DNA of 64,000 nt, taken from assembly GCF_001689125.2 (NCBI RefSeq), contig NZ_CP015405.2:1083001-1147000 (forward strand). Direction: 5' to 3'. The notes under the pieces are model-generated. The model did no database searches. It saw nothing but the letters and a program-made list of their open reading frames with translations, and was not told the origin of the DNA. Below are positions 1-7,383 of the stretch, one piece after another (the stretch's first letter is position 1; every line of letters starts with the position of its first letter). The translations under genes and the position numbers were made by a program. This stretch comes from Blautia pseudococcoides. GTDB lineage: Bacteria > Bacillota > Clostridia > Lachnospirales > Lachnospiraceae.

Positions 1-254
1 GGCGGCGGCTGCAGCGCCTCTTGTGATCACCTATCTGTGGAGAATGAAGAAATTGGAGAAGGAAGCATAGCGCTCACCTGGAATCTGGCGTGAAGACAAG
101 TGTATATCTGTATCTGGTCCCTGTGGTGACCATTGCAGCTTCTGTGCTGATACTACATGAGAAGATATCGGCAGTTTCGGTCCTGGGCACTGTGCTGATG
201 CTTATGGGACTGGTTTTGTCGGACAAAGGAAAGGCAGCAGGGAAAAATAATTAG
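1..254 (+). pseudogene. 3' end of a DMT/EamA-type transporter, apparently frameshifted
   Basis: The frame that stops at 252-254 encodes a hydrophobic tail beginning KTSVYLYLVPVVTIAA, which is the usual penultimate helix region of EamA (drug/metabolite) transporters. The motif that normally precedes it, a W-N-x-A helix end, is visible as TWNLA at about 78-90 but in a different frame, directly against the KTS segment and with the usual short linker missing. A further frame ends in MKKLEKEA at 68-70. The simplest reading is a small deletion that broke the gene, but only the last 254 bases are in the window, so an intact neighbour plus a short remnant cannot be excluded. Confidence 0.5.
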
Positions 255-314
255 AAAATGTTGCCAAAACAACTTTTTTGATCAGAAGAAACGTGTATAA
301 TAATAAAAACAAAA

Positions 315-389
315 CAATAGAAGGCAGGTTCCACGAAATTTCTATTGTCATAAAGAAGGACCGTTTTTCGGACAATTCCGGAGAACGGT
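315..389 (+). promoter_or_regulatory. Two-hairpin leader ahead of the molybdenum operon
   Basis: Two successive hairpins lie between a TATAAT box (296-301) and the first gene of the operon. The first pairs CAATAGAA (315-322) with TTCTATTG (340-347). The second pairs 360-372 with 377-389 over 13 consecutive positions (two G-T wobbles) around a CAAT loop and is followed by TTTTA, so it resembles a weak intrinsic terminator or attenuator 34 bases before the start codon. I do not recognise the published molybdenum-cofactor riboswitch sequence here. The regulatory role is inferred from structure and position. Confidence 0.45.
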
Positions 390-423
390 TTTACAATATT
401 GGAGAAAACGGGGATAAGCAGAA

Positions 424-1458
424 ATGAGAGAGATAGAAACAACAAAAGCGGCAGGACATATTCTCTGCCATGATATTACACAGATCATAAAGGGAGAAAA
501 GAAAGGACCTGTATTCCGCAAAGGGCATGTGGTAAAGGAGGAGGATATTCCGGTCCTCTTATCTGTGGGCAAGGAGCACCTGTATGTCTGGGAAAAGACA
601 GAGGGGATCCTTCATGAAAATGAGGGGGCTTTGATTCTGCGCGATATGTGCAGGAATGATCATATGTCCCAGTCCGAGATAAAAGAAGGAAAAATAGAGT
701 TGAAAGCCCAGATAGACGGGCTGTTTAAAATAGACAGGAAGAAACTGCTTGCTGTCAATTCTCTGGGGGACATGATGATCGCCTCCCGCCATGGGGATTT
801 TCCGGTAAAAAAAGGCGACAAGCTGGCCGGAATGCGGATCATTCCTCTGGTGATCGAAGAAGAGAAGATGAACCAGGCAAAAGAAGCTGTCAAAGGGGCC
901 CCGATTTTTCGGATTCTGCCCTACAGGGAGAAGAAGGTGGGTATTGTGACTACAGGCAGCGAACTCTCCAAAGGACTGATTCAGGACACATTCGGTCCGG
1001 TCATAGAGGAAAAGCTTGGGGAGTTCCCCACAAAAGTGATGGGACAGGTGTATCCCGGTGACGACAAAGAGAAGATCACAGAGGAGATACTTACCTTTAT
1101 TGCCCAGGGCGCGGATATGGTTGTCTGTACAGGGGGAATGAGTGTGGACCCGGATGACCGTACGCCCGGGGCGATCAAGGACACAGGCGCTGAGATTATT
1201 TCTTACGGGGCCCCGGTGCTGCCTGGAGCTATGCTTTTGGTGGCCTACTATAAGAAAGACGGGAAGAATATTCCCATCGTGGGACTTCCGGGATGTGTCA
1301 TGTATGCAAAGAGAACCGTATTTGATCTGGTCCTGCCCAGAATCATGGCGGATGACCCCATTAAAAAAGAAGAACTGGCAGCTCTTGGCGAAGGCGGACT
1401 CTGTCTGAACTGCGATGTCTGTACCTTCCCCAACTGCGGTTTTGGAAAAGGAAGATAA
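424..1458 (+). CDS. MoeA/MoaB-like molybdopterin-binding protein
   Basis: A 344-residue cytoplasmic protein with a MoCF/MogA-type molybdopterin-binding fold. The part from about residue 165 carries the family signature: VGIVTTGSEL, then a GDD turn, VVCTGGMSVDPDD, and VPGLPGC-like IVGLPGC near residue 290. It lacks the full MoeA length (about 400) and ends in a cysteine-rich tail (CLNCDVCTFPNC) that ordinary MoeA does not have. It is the first gene of an operon with an XdhC-like gene three bases downstream and modABC after that, so a job in cofactor delivery to a molybdenum hydroxylase, probably of the selenium-dependent purine/xanthine hydroxylase group, is likely. That last link is inference from family context; no hydroxylase gene is present. 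Confidence 0.85.
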   Translation: MREIETTKAAGHILCHDITQIIKGEKKGPVFRKGHVVKEEDIPVLLSVGKEHLYVWEKTEGILHENEGALILRDMCRNDHMSQSEIKEGKIELKAQIDGLFKIDRKKLLAVNSLGDMMIASRHGDFPVKKGDKLAGMRIIPLVIEEEKMNQAKEAVKGAPIFRILPYREKKVGIVTTGSELSKGLIQDTFGPVIEEKLGEFPTKVMGQVYPGDDKEKITEEILTFIAQGADMVVCTGGMSVDPDDRTPGAIKDTGAEIISYGAPVLPGAMLLVAYYKKDGKNIPIVGLPGCVMYAKRTVFDLVLPRIMADDPIKKEELAALGEGGLCLNCDVCTFPNCGFGKGR

Positions 1459-1461
1459 TAT

Positions 1462-2403
1462 ATGGCTGACAGGAAAATGTATCTGCAGATTGCAGAGCTG
1501 TTTGCCCGGAGGGATGAGATCACCATAGAGACTACGCTCTCGGGCGGACAGGCCGGAAGGAAAAAAATCCTGTCCGGGGAGGAGCGTATGCTGCCTCCGG
1601 AGGAACATGTATACAGGGAAACACTTTACGGGAGAAGCCGGGCCGTTATCTGCGGCGGGGGACATGTGTCCCTGGCTCTTGTAAGATTTCTGAAAATGCT
1701 GGATTTCCATGTGACGGTGATCGACCAAAGAGCGGAATTCGCCAACCGGGAGCGGTTTCCCGATGCGGATGAGATCCTGTGCATGGATTTCCCGGAAGGT
1801 CTGGATATGCGGAACTTTGGAGAACATGCCTATTACATTATTGTGACCAGAGGGCACAAAGATGACTATAACTGCCTAAGTGCTGTCCTGAAACTGAAGA
1901 GCGATTATGTGGGCATGATCGGCAGCAGGGGAAAGGTTGCCATGTCCTTTGAAAAGCTGCGGCAGGACGGTTTTCCCGAGGAGGAGATCCGGAAGATCCA
2001 CGCCCCCATCGGGCTTTCCATCGGTGCGCAGACACCGGCGGAGATTGGCGTGAGCATCTGCGCGGAGATCATTCGGGAGAAGAACAAATATCCCCGCAAG
2101 ACCCTGGAGGAGGAAGTGCTCAGGGGAATCAGGGATGAAAATGCTGTAACTATGGTAACCGTTGTGGAAAAATCGGGCTCTTCCCCCCGGGGAGAGGGCA
2201 CCAGGATGGTGGTATGCAGGGATGGGAGCATATATGGTACCATCGGAGGCGGCCCCATAGAATTCGCTGCTGTTCGGGAAGCGCAGAGCTTTTCCGATGC
2301 AGGCGGTTTTTCCATCCGGGAGTATGACCTCTCTAATTCCAAAGCAGCCACTCTTGGTATGGTCTGCGGCGGAAAGGTAAAAGTGTTGTTTGAAAAGCTC
2401 TGA
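1462..2403 (+). CDS. XdhC-like molybdenum hydroxylase maturation protein
   Basis: A 313-residue protein of the XdhC/CoxI family, which binds molybdenum cofactor and prepares it for insertion into xanthine dehydrogenase-type enzymes. The Rossmann half comes first (VICGGGHVSLAL near residue 55, IGSRGK near 150, PIGLSIGAQTPAEIGVS near 173), and the XdhC/CoxI half follows (GSSPRGEGTRM near 230, TIGGGPIE, GMVCGGKV at the end). This order is reversed compared with classical XdhC, as in proteins of selenium-dependent hydroxylase clusters. It starts three bases after the MoeA-like gene and reads toward modA, so the two are surely co-transcribed. Confidence 0.87.
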   Translation: MADRKMYLQIAELFARRDEITIETTLSGGQAGRKKILSGEERMLPPEEHVYRETLYGRSRAVICGGGHVSLALVRFLKMLDFHVTVIDQRAEFANRERFPDADEILCMDFPEGLDMRNFGEHAYYIIVTRGHKDDYNCLSAVLKLKSDYVGMIGSRGKVAMSFEKLRQDGFPEEEIRKIHAPIGLSIGAQTPAEIGVSICAEIIREKNKYPRKTLEEEVLRGIRDENAVTMVTVVEKSGSSPRGEGTRMVVCRDGSIYGTIGGGPIEFAAVREAQSFSDAGGFSIREYDLSNSKAATLGMVCGGKVKVLFEKL

Positions 2404-2533
2404 CAATTGCCTGCTGTTCTGCGTCCGCCGGGCGGGATGTGCACAGGAAATTTGACGGATACAAAAACAGAGGCACGCTTTGTTTGAGCCGGAGATAACA
2501 CAGATATTGACAAAAGTCAGGGAGGATCACACT

Positions 2534-3448
2534 ATGAAAAAAAGAACAGCAGGCCTTTTGGGCATTTTTTTGGCGGCAGCCATGATGACTGCAGGATGCG
2601 GCAGTGACAGCAGCCAGGAAGCGGCAAAAGACACGGAGCAGAAGGCAGAGGATAATGCCTCTGAGGCAGAGGATAAGACAGAGGCAAAAGGCGATGCGGG
2701 TGCGGCAGATGAGAAGACAGATAACGCGGACAAAGGGGACAGTGAGGAGCCGGTTACTATTTTAATGGCAGCCGCCGCCAGCCTGGAATACTCCATGAAG
2801 GATGATCTGATCCCCATGTTCCAGGAGCAGCATCCGAATATTACTGTGGAAGGTACTTATGACAGTTCAGGAAAGCTGCAGACACAGATTGAATCCGGAA
2901 TTGACGCGGACTTATTCTTCTCCGCAGCGGAAAAACAGATGACAGCCCTGAAAGACGAGAATTTGATTGATGGAGATTCTATCCGGAATCTGCTGGAAAA
3001 CAAGATCGTTCTTGTGGTTCCTTCAGATAAGAAGGACGCTTACATAAGATTTGAGGATGTGGCAAACGCTGAGACTGTCGCAGTGGGAGACCCGGAGAGC
3101 GTGCCCGCAGGGCAGTACGCCAAAGAAGCGCTCACAACCCTTGGACTCTGGGACCAGGTATCAGCAAAAGCCAGCCTGGGGACCAATGTGACGGAGGTGC
3201 TCAACTGGGTAGCTGAGGGAAGCGCAGATGCAGGTATTGTGTATGCTACGGATGCGGCGACCAAAAAGGATACTTTGGCTGTAATTGCGGAAGCGCCTGA
3301 GGGAAGCCTTGCACAGAAGGTAATTTATCCGGCAGGTATTGTGACAGGCTCCACCAAGAAGGATGCGGCACAGCTCTTCCTGGATTTCCTGGCTTCGGAC
3401 GAGGCCTCGGCAGTATTTGAAGAATATGGATTCACACCAGTGAAATAA
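2534..3448 (+). CDS. modA: Molybdate ABC transporter substrate-binding lipoprotein ModA
   Basis: A 304-residue exported lipoprotein. I chose ATG 2534 because GGGAGG lies just upstream and the signal peptide then reads MKKRTAGLL...MTAGC with the lipobox cysteine at residue 22. An acidic linker rich in E, D, K and A (about 25-70) precedes the binding domain, which starts VTILMAAAASLEYSMKDDL and contains the family pattern NITVEGTYDSSGKLQTQIESG and ADLFFSAA. ModA captures molybdate (or tungstate) outside the membrane and passes it to ModB. The gene sits between xdhC-like and modB, matching molybdate supply to cofactor use. Confidence 0.93.
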   Translation: MKKRTAGLLGIFLAAAMMTAGCGSDSSQEAAKDTEQKAEDNASEAEDKTEAKGDAGAADEKTDNADKGDSEEPVTILMAAAASLEYSMKDDLIPMFQEQHPNITVEGTYDSSGKLQTQIESGIDADLFFSAAEKQMTALKDENLIDGDSIRNLLENKIVLVVPSDKKDAYIRFEDVANAETVAVGDPESVPAGQYAKEALTTLGLWDQVSAKASLGTNVTEVLNWVAEGSADAGIVYATDAATKKDTLAVIAEAPEGSLAQKVIYPAGIVTGSTKKDAAQLFLDFLASDEASAVFEEYGFTPVK

Positions 3449-3519
3449 TAAACGGCAAAAAGGCAAGGCCGGTCCCCATAAACCGGCTGTGTCATTTATC
3501 TACAGGGGGATAGGCAGAT

Positions 3520-4206
3520 ATGGATTACTCACCGATATGGATATCAGTTAAGACCGCGGCACTAACTATCGTGATCGTTTTCTTCATCGGTTTGGCGGCA
3601 GCCAAGCTGGTGGCAGGGCTTAAAAACGAGAAGCTCAAGATGGTGCTGGATGGTATTTTTACCCTGCCTTTGGTCCTCCCGCCGACTGTGGCCGGATTCT
3701 TCCTCCTATATTTATTTGGGATCCGGCGCCCCATCGGTGCTTTTTTTGTGGAATATTTCGGAGTTAAGATCGCGTTTTCCTGGGGGGCAACCGTGCTGGC
3801 GGCAGTGGTGATCTCCTTTCCGCTCATGTATCGTTCCGCAAGGGGCGCTCTGGAGCAGGTGGATGAAAACCTAATATTTGCAGCCAGAACCCTGGGTTTT
3901 TCCGAGTGGCGGATTTTCTGGAAGGTTATGTTTCCCGCCGCGCTGCCGGGTATTGCAGGGGGCGGCATTCTTGCATTTGCCAGAGGACTTGGGGAGTTCG
4001 GGGCAACCGCCATGATCGCGGGCAATATTGCAGGCAAGACGCGGACCCTGCCTTTGGCGGTCTATTCCGCAGTGGCAGCAGGGGATATGGATACTGCATA
4101 TAAATATGTCATGATCATTCTGCTGGTCTCCTTCCTGGTGGTAGTCCTCATGGATTATTTTACGGCAAAAGAGAGAACATACGGAAAACGGGGGAAGAAG
4201 GCATGA
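3520..4206 (+). CDS. modB: Molybdate ABC transporter permease ModB
   Basis: A 228-residue integral membrane protein with five to six hydrophobic segments. The cytoplasmic EAA loop that contacts the ATPase is clear (AARTLGFSEWRIFWKVMFPAAL, residues about 121-142), followed by LGEFGATAMIAGN, typical of ModB/CysT permeases. TLPLVLPPTVAGFFLLYLFG marks the helices near residues 46-66. Translation starts 71 bases after modA, and the stop overlaps the modC start by four bases (ATGA), pointing to coupled translation of permease and ATPase. Confidence 0.94.
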   Translation: MDYSPIWISVKTAALTIVIVFFIGLAAAKLVAGLKNEKLKMVLDGIFTLPLVLPPTVAGFFLLYLFGIRRPIGAFFVEYFGVKIAFSWGATVLAAVVISFPLMYRSARGALEQVDENLIFAARTLGFSEWRIFWKVMFPAALPGIAGGGILAFARGLGEFGATAMIAGNIAGKTRTLPLAVYSAVAAGDMDTAYKYVMIILLVSFLVVVLMDYFTAKERTYGKRGKKA

Positions 4207-5276
4207 GTCTGCAGGTGGATATTAAAAAAAGATGGAAGGGATTTTCCCTGCAGGTCCGGTTTGAAACAGGGGAGGGACTTCTGGGCATCCTGGGAGCCTC
4301 CGGCTGCGGAAAGAGTATGACTCTGAAAAGTATAGCAGGTATTGTGACACCTGATGAGGGAAGGATCCTGTTAAACGGCAGGACACTTTTTGACTCGGAG
4401 AAGAAAATAAACTTAAAGCCAAGAGACAGGAAAGTGGGATATCTCTTCCAGGATTATGCCCTGTTTCCCAATATGACGGTCCGGCAGAACATAAGCTGTG
4501 CGGTCAGGGGAAAAGAGAAGGAGAAGCTGGCAGAGGAGCAGATACATAATTTCCAGTTAGAGGGACTGGAGGAGCAGTACCCGCACCAGCTTTCCGGTGG
4601 ACAGAAGCAGAGGACTGCCCTGGCCAGGATGATGGCAAATGGACCGGAGGCCCTGCTTTTGGATGAACCGTTCTCCGCTCTCGATTACTATTTAAAAGAA
4701 CAGCTTCAAGTACAGATGCTTGATTTTCTGAAAGGCTGCAAAAAGGATATGATCCTTGTCACACACAACAGGGATGAGGTGTACCGCCTGTGCGGAAATC
4801 TGCTGATCATGGATGAGGGAGAAAAAATCAGCATGGGACCCACAAAAGAAATCTTTCGGTATCCGGGCTGTGTGGCTGCTGCCCGTCTCACAGGCTGCAA
4901 AAATTTCTCCAGGGCCAGAAAGCTGGATGACACCCATGTGGAGGCTTTGGACTGGGGGATCGTGTTAAGCGCAGGGAAAAAGGTGCCGGACGCAGTCTGC
5001 TCCGTGGGAATCCGCGCACATTATTTTACCCCTTCCGATGACGGCAGCCGGGAAAATACGTTTCCCGCTGAATTGGTAGAGACCGTGGAATCCCCTTTTG
5101 AGATGAATGTGGTCATACGAAAAAAGGGAATGACAGGGAAGGAGAGAAGCGAACAGATCTGGTGGAAGATGGCAAAAGAGAACTGGGCAAAAATGCATGG
5201 AAACCTGCCGGAATTTCTCCACGTTTCCCCTGAGGATGTGCTTCTTCTCACGGACAAAACAGGAGGGGAACTTTAA
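4203..5276 (+). CDS. modC: Molybdate ABC transporter ATP-binding protein ModC
   Basis: A 357-residue ABC ATPase that powers molybdate import. Walker A is GASGCGKS near residue 30, the Q-loop follows in YLFQDYALFPNM, the signature is LSGGQKQR near 126, Walker B is LLLDEPFSALD near 147, and the H-loop is LVTHNRDE. The last 130 residues form a MOP/TOBE-like regulatory region with weaker similarity to textbook ModC. It overlaps modB by four bases and closes the operon before a hairpin terminator. Confidence 0.93.
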   Translation: MSLQVDIKKRWKGFSLQVRFETGEGLLGILGASGCGKSMTLKSIAGIVTPDEGRILLNGRTLFDSEKKINLKPRDRKVGYLFQDYALFPNMTVRQNISCAVRGKEKEKLAEEQIHNFQLEGLEEQYPHQLSGGQKQRTALARMMANGPEALLLDEPFSALDYYLKEQLQVQMLDFLKGCKKDMILVTHNRDEVYRLCGNLLIMDEGEKISMGPTKEIFRYPGCVAAARLTGCKNFSRARKLDDTHVEALDWGIVLSAGKKVPDAVCSVGIRAHYFTPSDDGSRENTFPAELVETVESPFEMNVVIRKKGMTGKERSEQIWWKMAKENWAKMHGNLPEFLHVSPEDVLLLTDKTGGEL

Positions 5277-5282
5277 AGATAT

Positions 5283-5311
5283 TTGACAACAGACCGATTA
5301 CGGCGTAAACT
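5283..5311 (+). promoter_or_regulatory. Promoter for the lrp-aminotransferase pair
   Basis: TTGACA (5283-5288) and TAAACT (5306-5311) are separated by 17 bases. The start point would fall near 5318, upstream of the terminator-like hairpin at 5340-5371, so transcripts from this promoter would have to read through that hairpin. Confidence 0.5.
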
Positions 5312-5339
5312 AATAAAAACATTTATGCCGAATCCAAAC

Positions 5340-5371
5340 AAACCTGCACGGCAGAATGTCCGGGCAGGTTT
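5340..5371 (+). terminator. Hairpin ending the mod operon or attenuating lrp
   Basis: AAACCTGC pairs with GCAGGTTT, extended by CGG/CCG, and is followed by TTTCTTTATATTT. It closes the mod operon; because a good promoter lies just before it, it may also act as an attenuator in the leader of the next gene. Confidence 0.65.
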
Positions 5372-5436
5372 CTTTATATTTGGACGCACAGAACCGGGCG
5401 GATAAAAGACCGCCTGACAGGACAGGAGAGGATTAT

Positions 5437-5931
5437 ATGGAACAGGATTTGAGAAAACAGGTTTTAAATATTCTGGAAAAGAACAGCAGGCTTTCCGCCG
5501 CAGAGATCGCAGTCATGACAGGAACCGATGAGAAAAGTGTGGCAGATATGATTTCCAAATTGGAAAAAGAGGGGATCATCTGCGGATACCACACCCTGAT
5601 CAACTGGGATAAGGAGAATGACGACTCTGTGACAGCCCTTATCGAGCTGAAGGTGACACCACAGGGAGGCGACGGATACAACAAGATAGCAGAGCAGATT
5701 TATCAGTATCCCCAGGTGGAGACACTGTATCTCATGTCAGGGGCCTATGATTTTCTGGTGCTTCTGAGAGGGAAGAGTATCAAGGATATCTCTCTTTTTG
5801 TCTCCGGGAATCTGGCGTCCATAGAGGAGGTGCAGAGCACGGCCACTTATTTCACCCTCACCAAATATAAGGAGCAGGGAGTCAACCTTGCAAGGAAAAA
5901 GCAGGACGGAAGAATGGTGATCACTTTATGA
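5437..5931 (+). CDS. Lrp/AsnC family transcriptional regulator
   Basis: A 164-residue DNA-binding protein of the feast/famine family. The start at ATG 5437 is set by AGGAGAGG a few bases upstream. Residues 1-55 form the winged helix (LRKQVLNILEKNSRLSAAEI...DEKSVADMISKLEKEGII), and residues 65-150 the RAM ligand-binding domain, with YLMSGAYDFLVLL matching the conserved G-x-x-D core. Its stop overlaps the next start by four bases, so it is co-translated with an aminotransferase and probably responds to an amino acid handled by that enzyme. The ligand cannot be read from sequence. Confidence 0.9.
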   Translation: MEQDLRKQVLNILEKNSRLSAAEIAVMTGTDEKSVADMISKLEKEGIICGYHTLINWDKENDDSVTALIELKVTPQGGDGYNKIAEQIYQYPQVETLYLMSGAYDFLVLLRGKSIKDISLFVSGNLASIEEVQSTATYFTLTKYKEQGVNLARKKQDGRMVITL

Positions 5932-7097
5932 GAGAATTTGTCACAGAGAAAGTAAAAGAGATCAAGCCATCCGGGATCCGGAAGTTTTTCGATATTGTCA
6001 GCGAAATGCCGGATGCCATCTCCCTGGGTGTGGGAGAGCCGGATTTTGATACACCCTGGCATATCCGTGAGGAGGGAATCCGTTCCCTGAAAGCCGGAAG
6101 AACTTTTTATACGTCCAATGCAGGCCTCATGCCCCTCAGACAGGAGATCAGCAGGTACATAGAGGACAGGCTGCGGCTTTTCTATGACCCGGAATCAGAG
6201 GTCATGGTCACAGTGGGCGGAAGTGAGGCCATTGACATTGCATTTCGGACAGTTCTGGAACCGGGGGATGAGGTGATCATCCCGGAACCGGCATTTGTCT
6301 CCTATGTGCCCTGTGTGCAGTTGGCAGGGGGCGTGCCGGTGACCATTCCCCTGAAAGCTGAGAATGCGTTCCGCCTGAAGCCGGAGGAGCTGGAGGCTGC
6401 CGTCACACCTAAGACAAAGGTGCTGCTTTTATCATATCCAAACAATCCAACCGGTGCCATCATGGAAAAAGAAGATCTGGAGGCACTTCTTGACATCATA
6501 GAAAAGTATGACCTTCTGGTGATCTCCGATGAGATTTACAGTGAGCTGACTTATAATTCCCAGCATGTGAGTATTGCTTCCCTTCCGGGAATGCAAAAGC
6601 GGTGTGTGGTGATCAATGGTTTTTCAAAATCCTATGCCATGACAGGATGGCGTCTGGGTTATGCGCTGGCTCCCGCGCAGATCATGGAACAGATGGTGAA
6701 GCTCCACCAGTTTGCCATCATGTCATCCCCCACCACAAGCCAGTATGCTGCCATAAGCGCGCTGAAAAACGGCAATTCCGACGTGATGGAAATGCGTCTG
6801 GCCTATGACCAGAGAAGGCGTTTTCTGCTCCACGAGATGGAGAGGCTGGAAATTCCCTGTTTTGAACCAAGAGGTGCTTTTTACATATTCCCGGATATTA
6901 CGGAATCCGGTATGAGCTCTGAGGAATTTGCCACAGAGCTTCTGAAAGAGGAGAAGGTTGCCGTGGTGCCGGGCAGCGCTTTCGGGAACTGCGGCGAGGG
7001 CTTTATCAGGATATCGTATGCCTATTCCATTGAAGAACTGAAGGCCGCTCTGGCCCGGATCCAGGCGTTTATGAAAAAAATACGTCAAAAAAAGTAG
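5928..7097 (+). CDS. Class I/II pyridoxal-phosphate aminotransferase
   Basis: A 389-residue fold-type I aminotransferase of the AspC/PatA-like group. Visible landmarks: SLGVGEPDFDTPWHI near residue 30, SYPNNPTGA near 167, ISDEIYSELTY near 198, the PLP lysine in NGFSKSYAMTGWRLGY near 234, and the substrate arginine in GFIRISYAYS near the C terminus. It transfers amino groups between an amino acid and a 2-oxo acid in the cytoplasm. The pairing with an Lrp-type regulator is common for these enzymes in Clostridia. Substrate (aromatic, aspartate or alanine) is not determined. Confidence 0.92.
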   Translation: MREFVTEKVKEIKPSGIRKFFDIVSEMPDAISLGVGEPDFDTPWHIREEGIRSLKAGRTFYTSNAGLMPLRQEISRYIEDRLRLFYDPESEVMVTVGGSEAIDIAFRTVLEPGDEVIIPEPAFVSYVPCVQLAGGVPVTIPLKAENAFRLKPEELEAAVTPKTKVLLLSYPNNPTGAIMEKEDLEALLDIIEKYDLLVISDEIYSELTYNSQHVSIASLPGMQKRCVVINGFSKSYAMTGWRLGYALAPAQIMEQMVKLHQFAIMSSPTTSQYAAISALKNGNSDVMEMRLAYDQRRRFLLHEMERLEIPCFEPRGAFYIFPDITESGMSSEEFATELLKEEKVAVVPGSAFGNCGEGFIRISYAYSIEELKAALARIQAFMKKIRQKK

Positions 7098-7104
7098 AAA
7101 ATAC

Positions 7105-7133
7105 TGGACAATTGGCAGTTCAGATTATATTAT
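7105..7133 (+). promoter_or_regulatory. Promoter of the aspartate kinase leader
   Basis: TGGACA (7105-7110) and TATTAT (7128-7133) with 17 bases between. A start near 7140 gives an untranslated leader of about 245 bases. Confidence 0.5.
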
Positions 7134-7139
7134 AAGTTT

Positions 7140-7383
7140 TATACTTTAACTTAGAAAAGAATGTTACTGTTCCGCAGGTCTGCGCAGCACAGCGCAGGAA
7201 ACACCCCGGACAGCCGGGCCGCGAACGGAGTGGACAGTGGCAAAAATCCCGTCGGCGGACATAGCTTTGCTGATCAAAAAGACAGTATTACCCGCAGAAA
7301 TGGGATAAAGCAGCGGCAGCGCTGTGAGTCATTCTGTGCCAATATAGAAAATCAGAATGCGGATGGAAAGATATGAGGAGGAT
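7140..7383 (+). promoter_or_regulatory. Long structured 5' leader of aspartate kinase
   Basis: The stretch between the promoter and the aspartate kinase start is rich in stable hairpins: CTGCGC/GCGCAG (7180-7197), CCCGG/CCGGG (7204-7218), and CAGCG/CGCTG near 7310-7324, plus a possible long-range pairing of AATCCC with GGGAT. Biosynthetic aspartate kinase genes are often under lysine riboswitch control, but I do not see the conserved L-box blocks, nor a T-box GGGTGGNACCGCG. It is annotated as a candidate cis-acting RNA of unknown type. Confidence 0.4.

Noticed and set aside
559..1857. Long minus-strand reading frame of 432 codons across the molybdenum genes
   Set aside because: It lies opposite two genes with clear family motifs and good starts, has no ribosome site, and its translation has no recognisable domain.
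7140..7383. Lysine riboswitch or T-box before aspartate kinase
   Set aside because: The conserved L-box blocks and the T-box GGGTGGNACCGCG element are not seen, so only an unassigned structured leader is reported.
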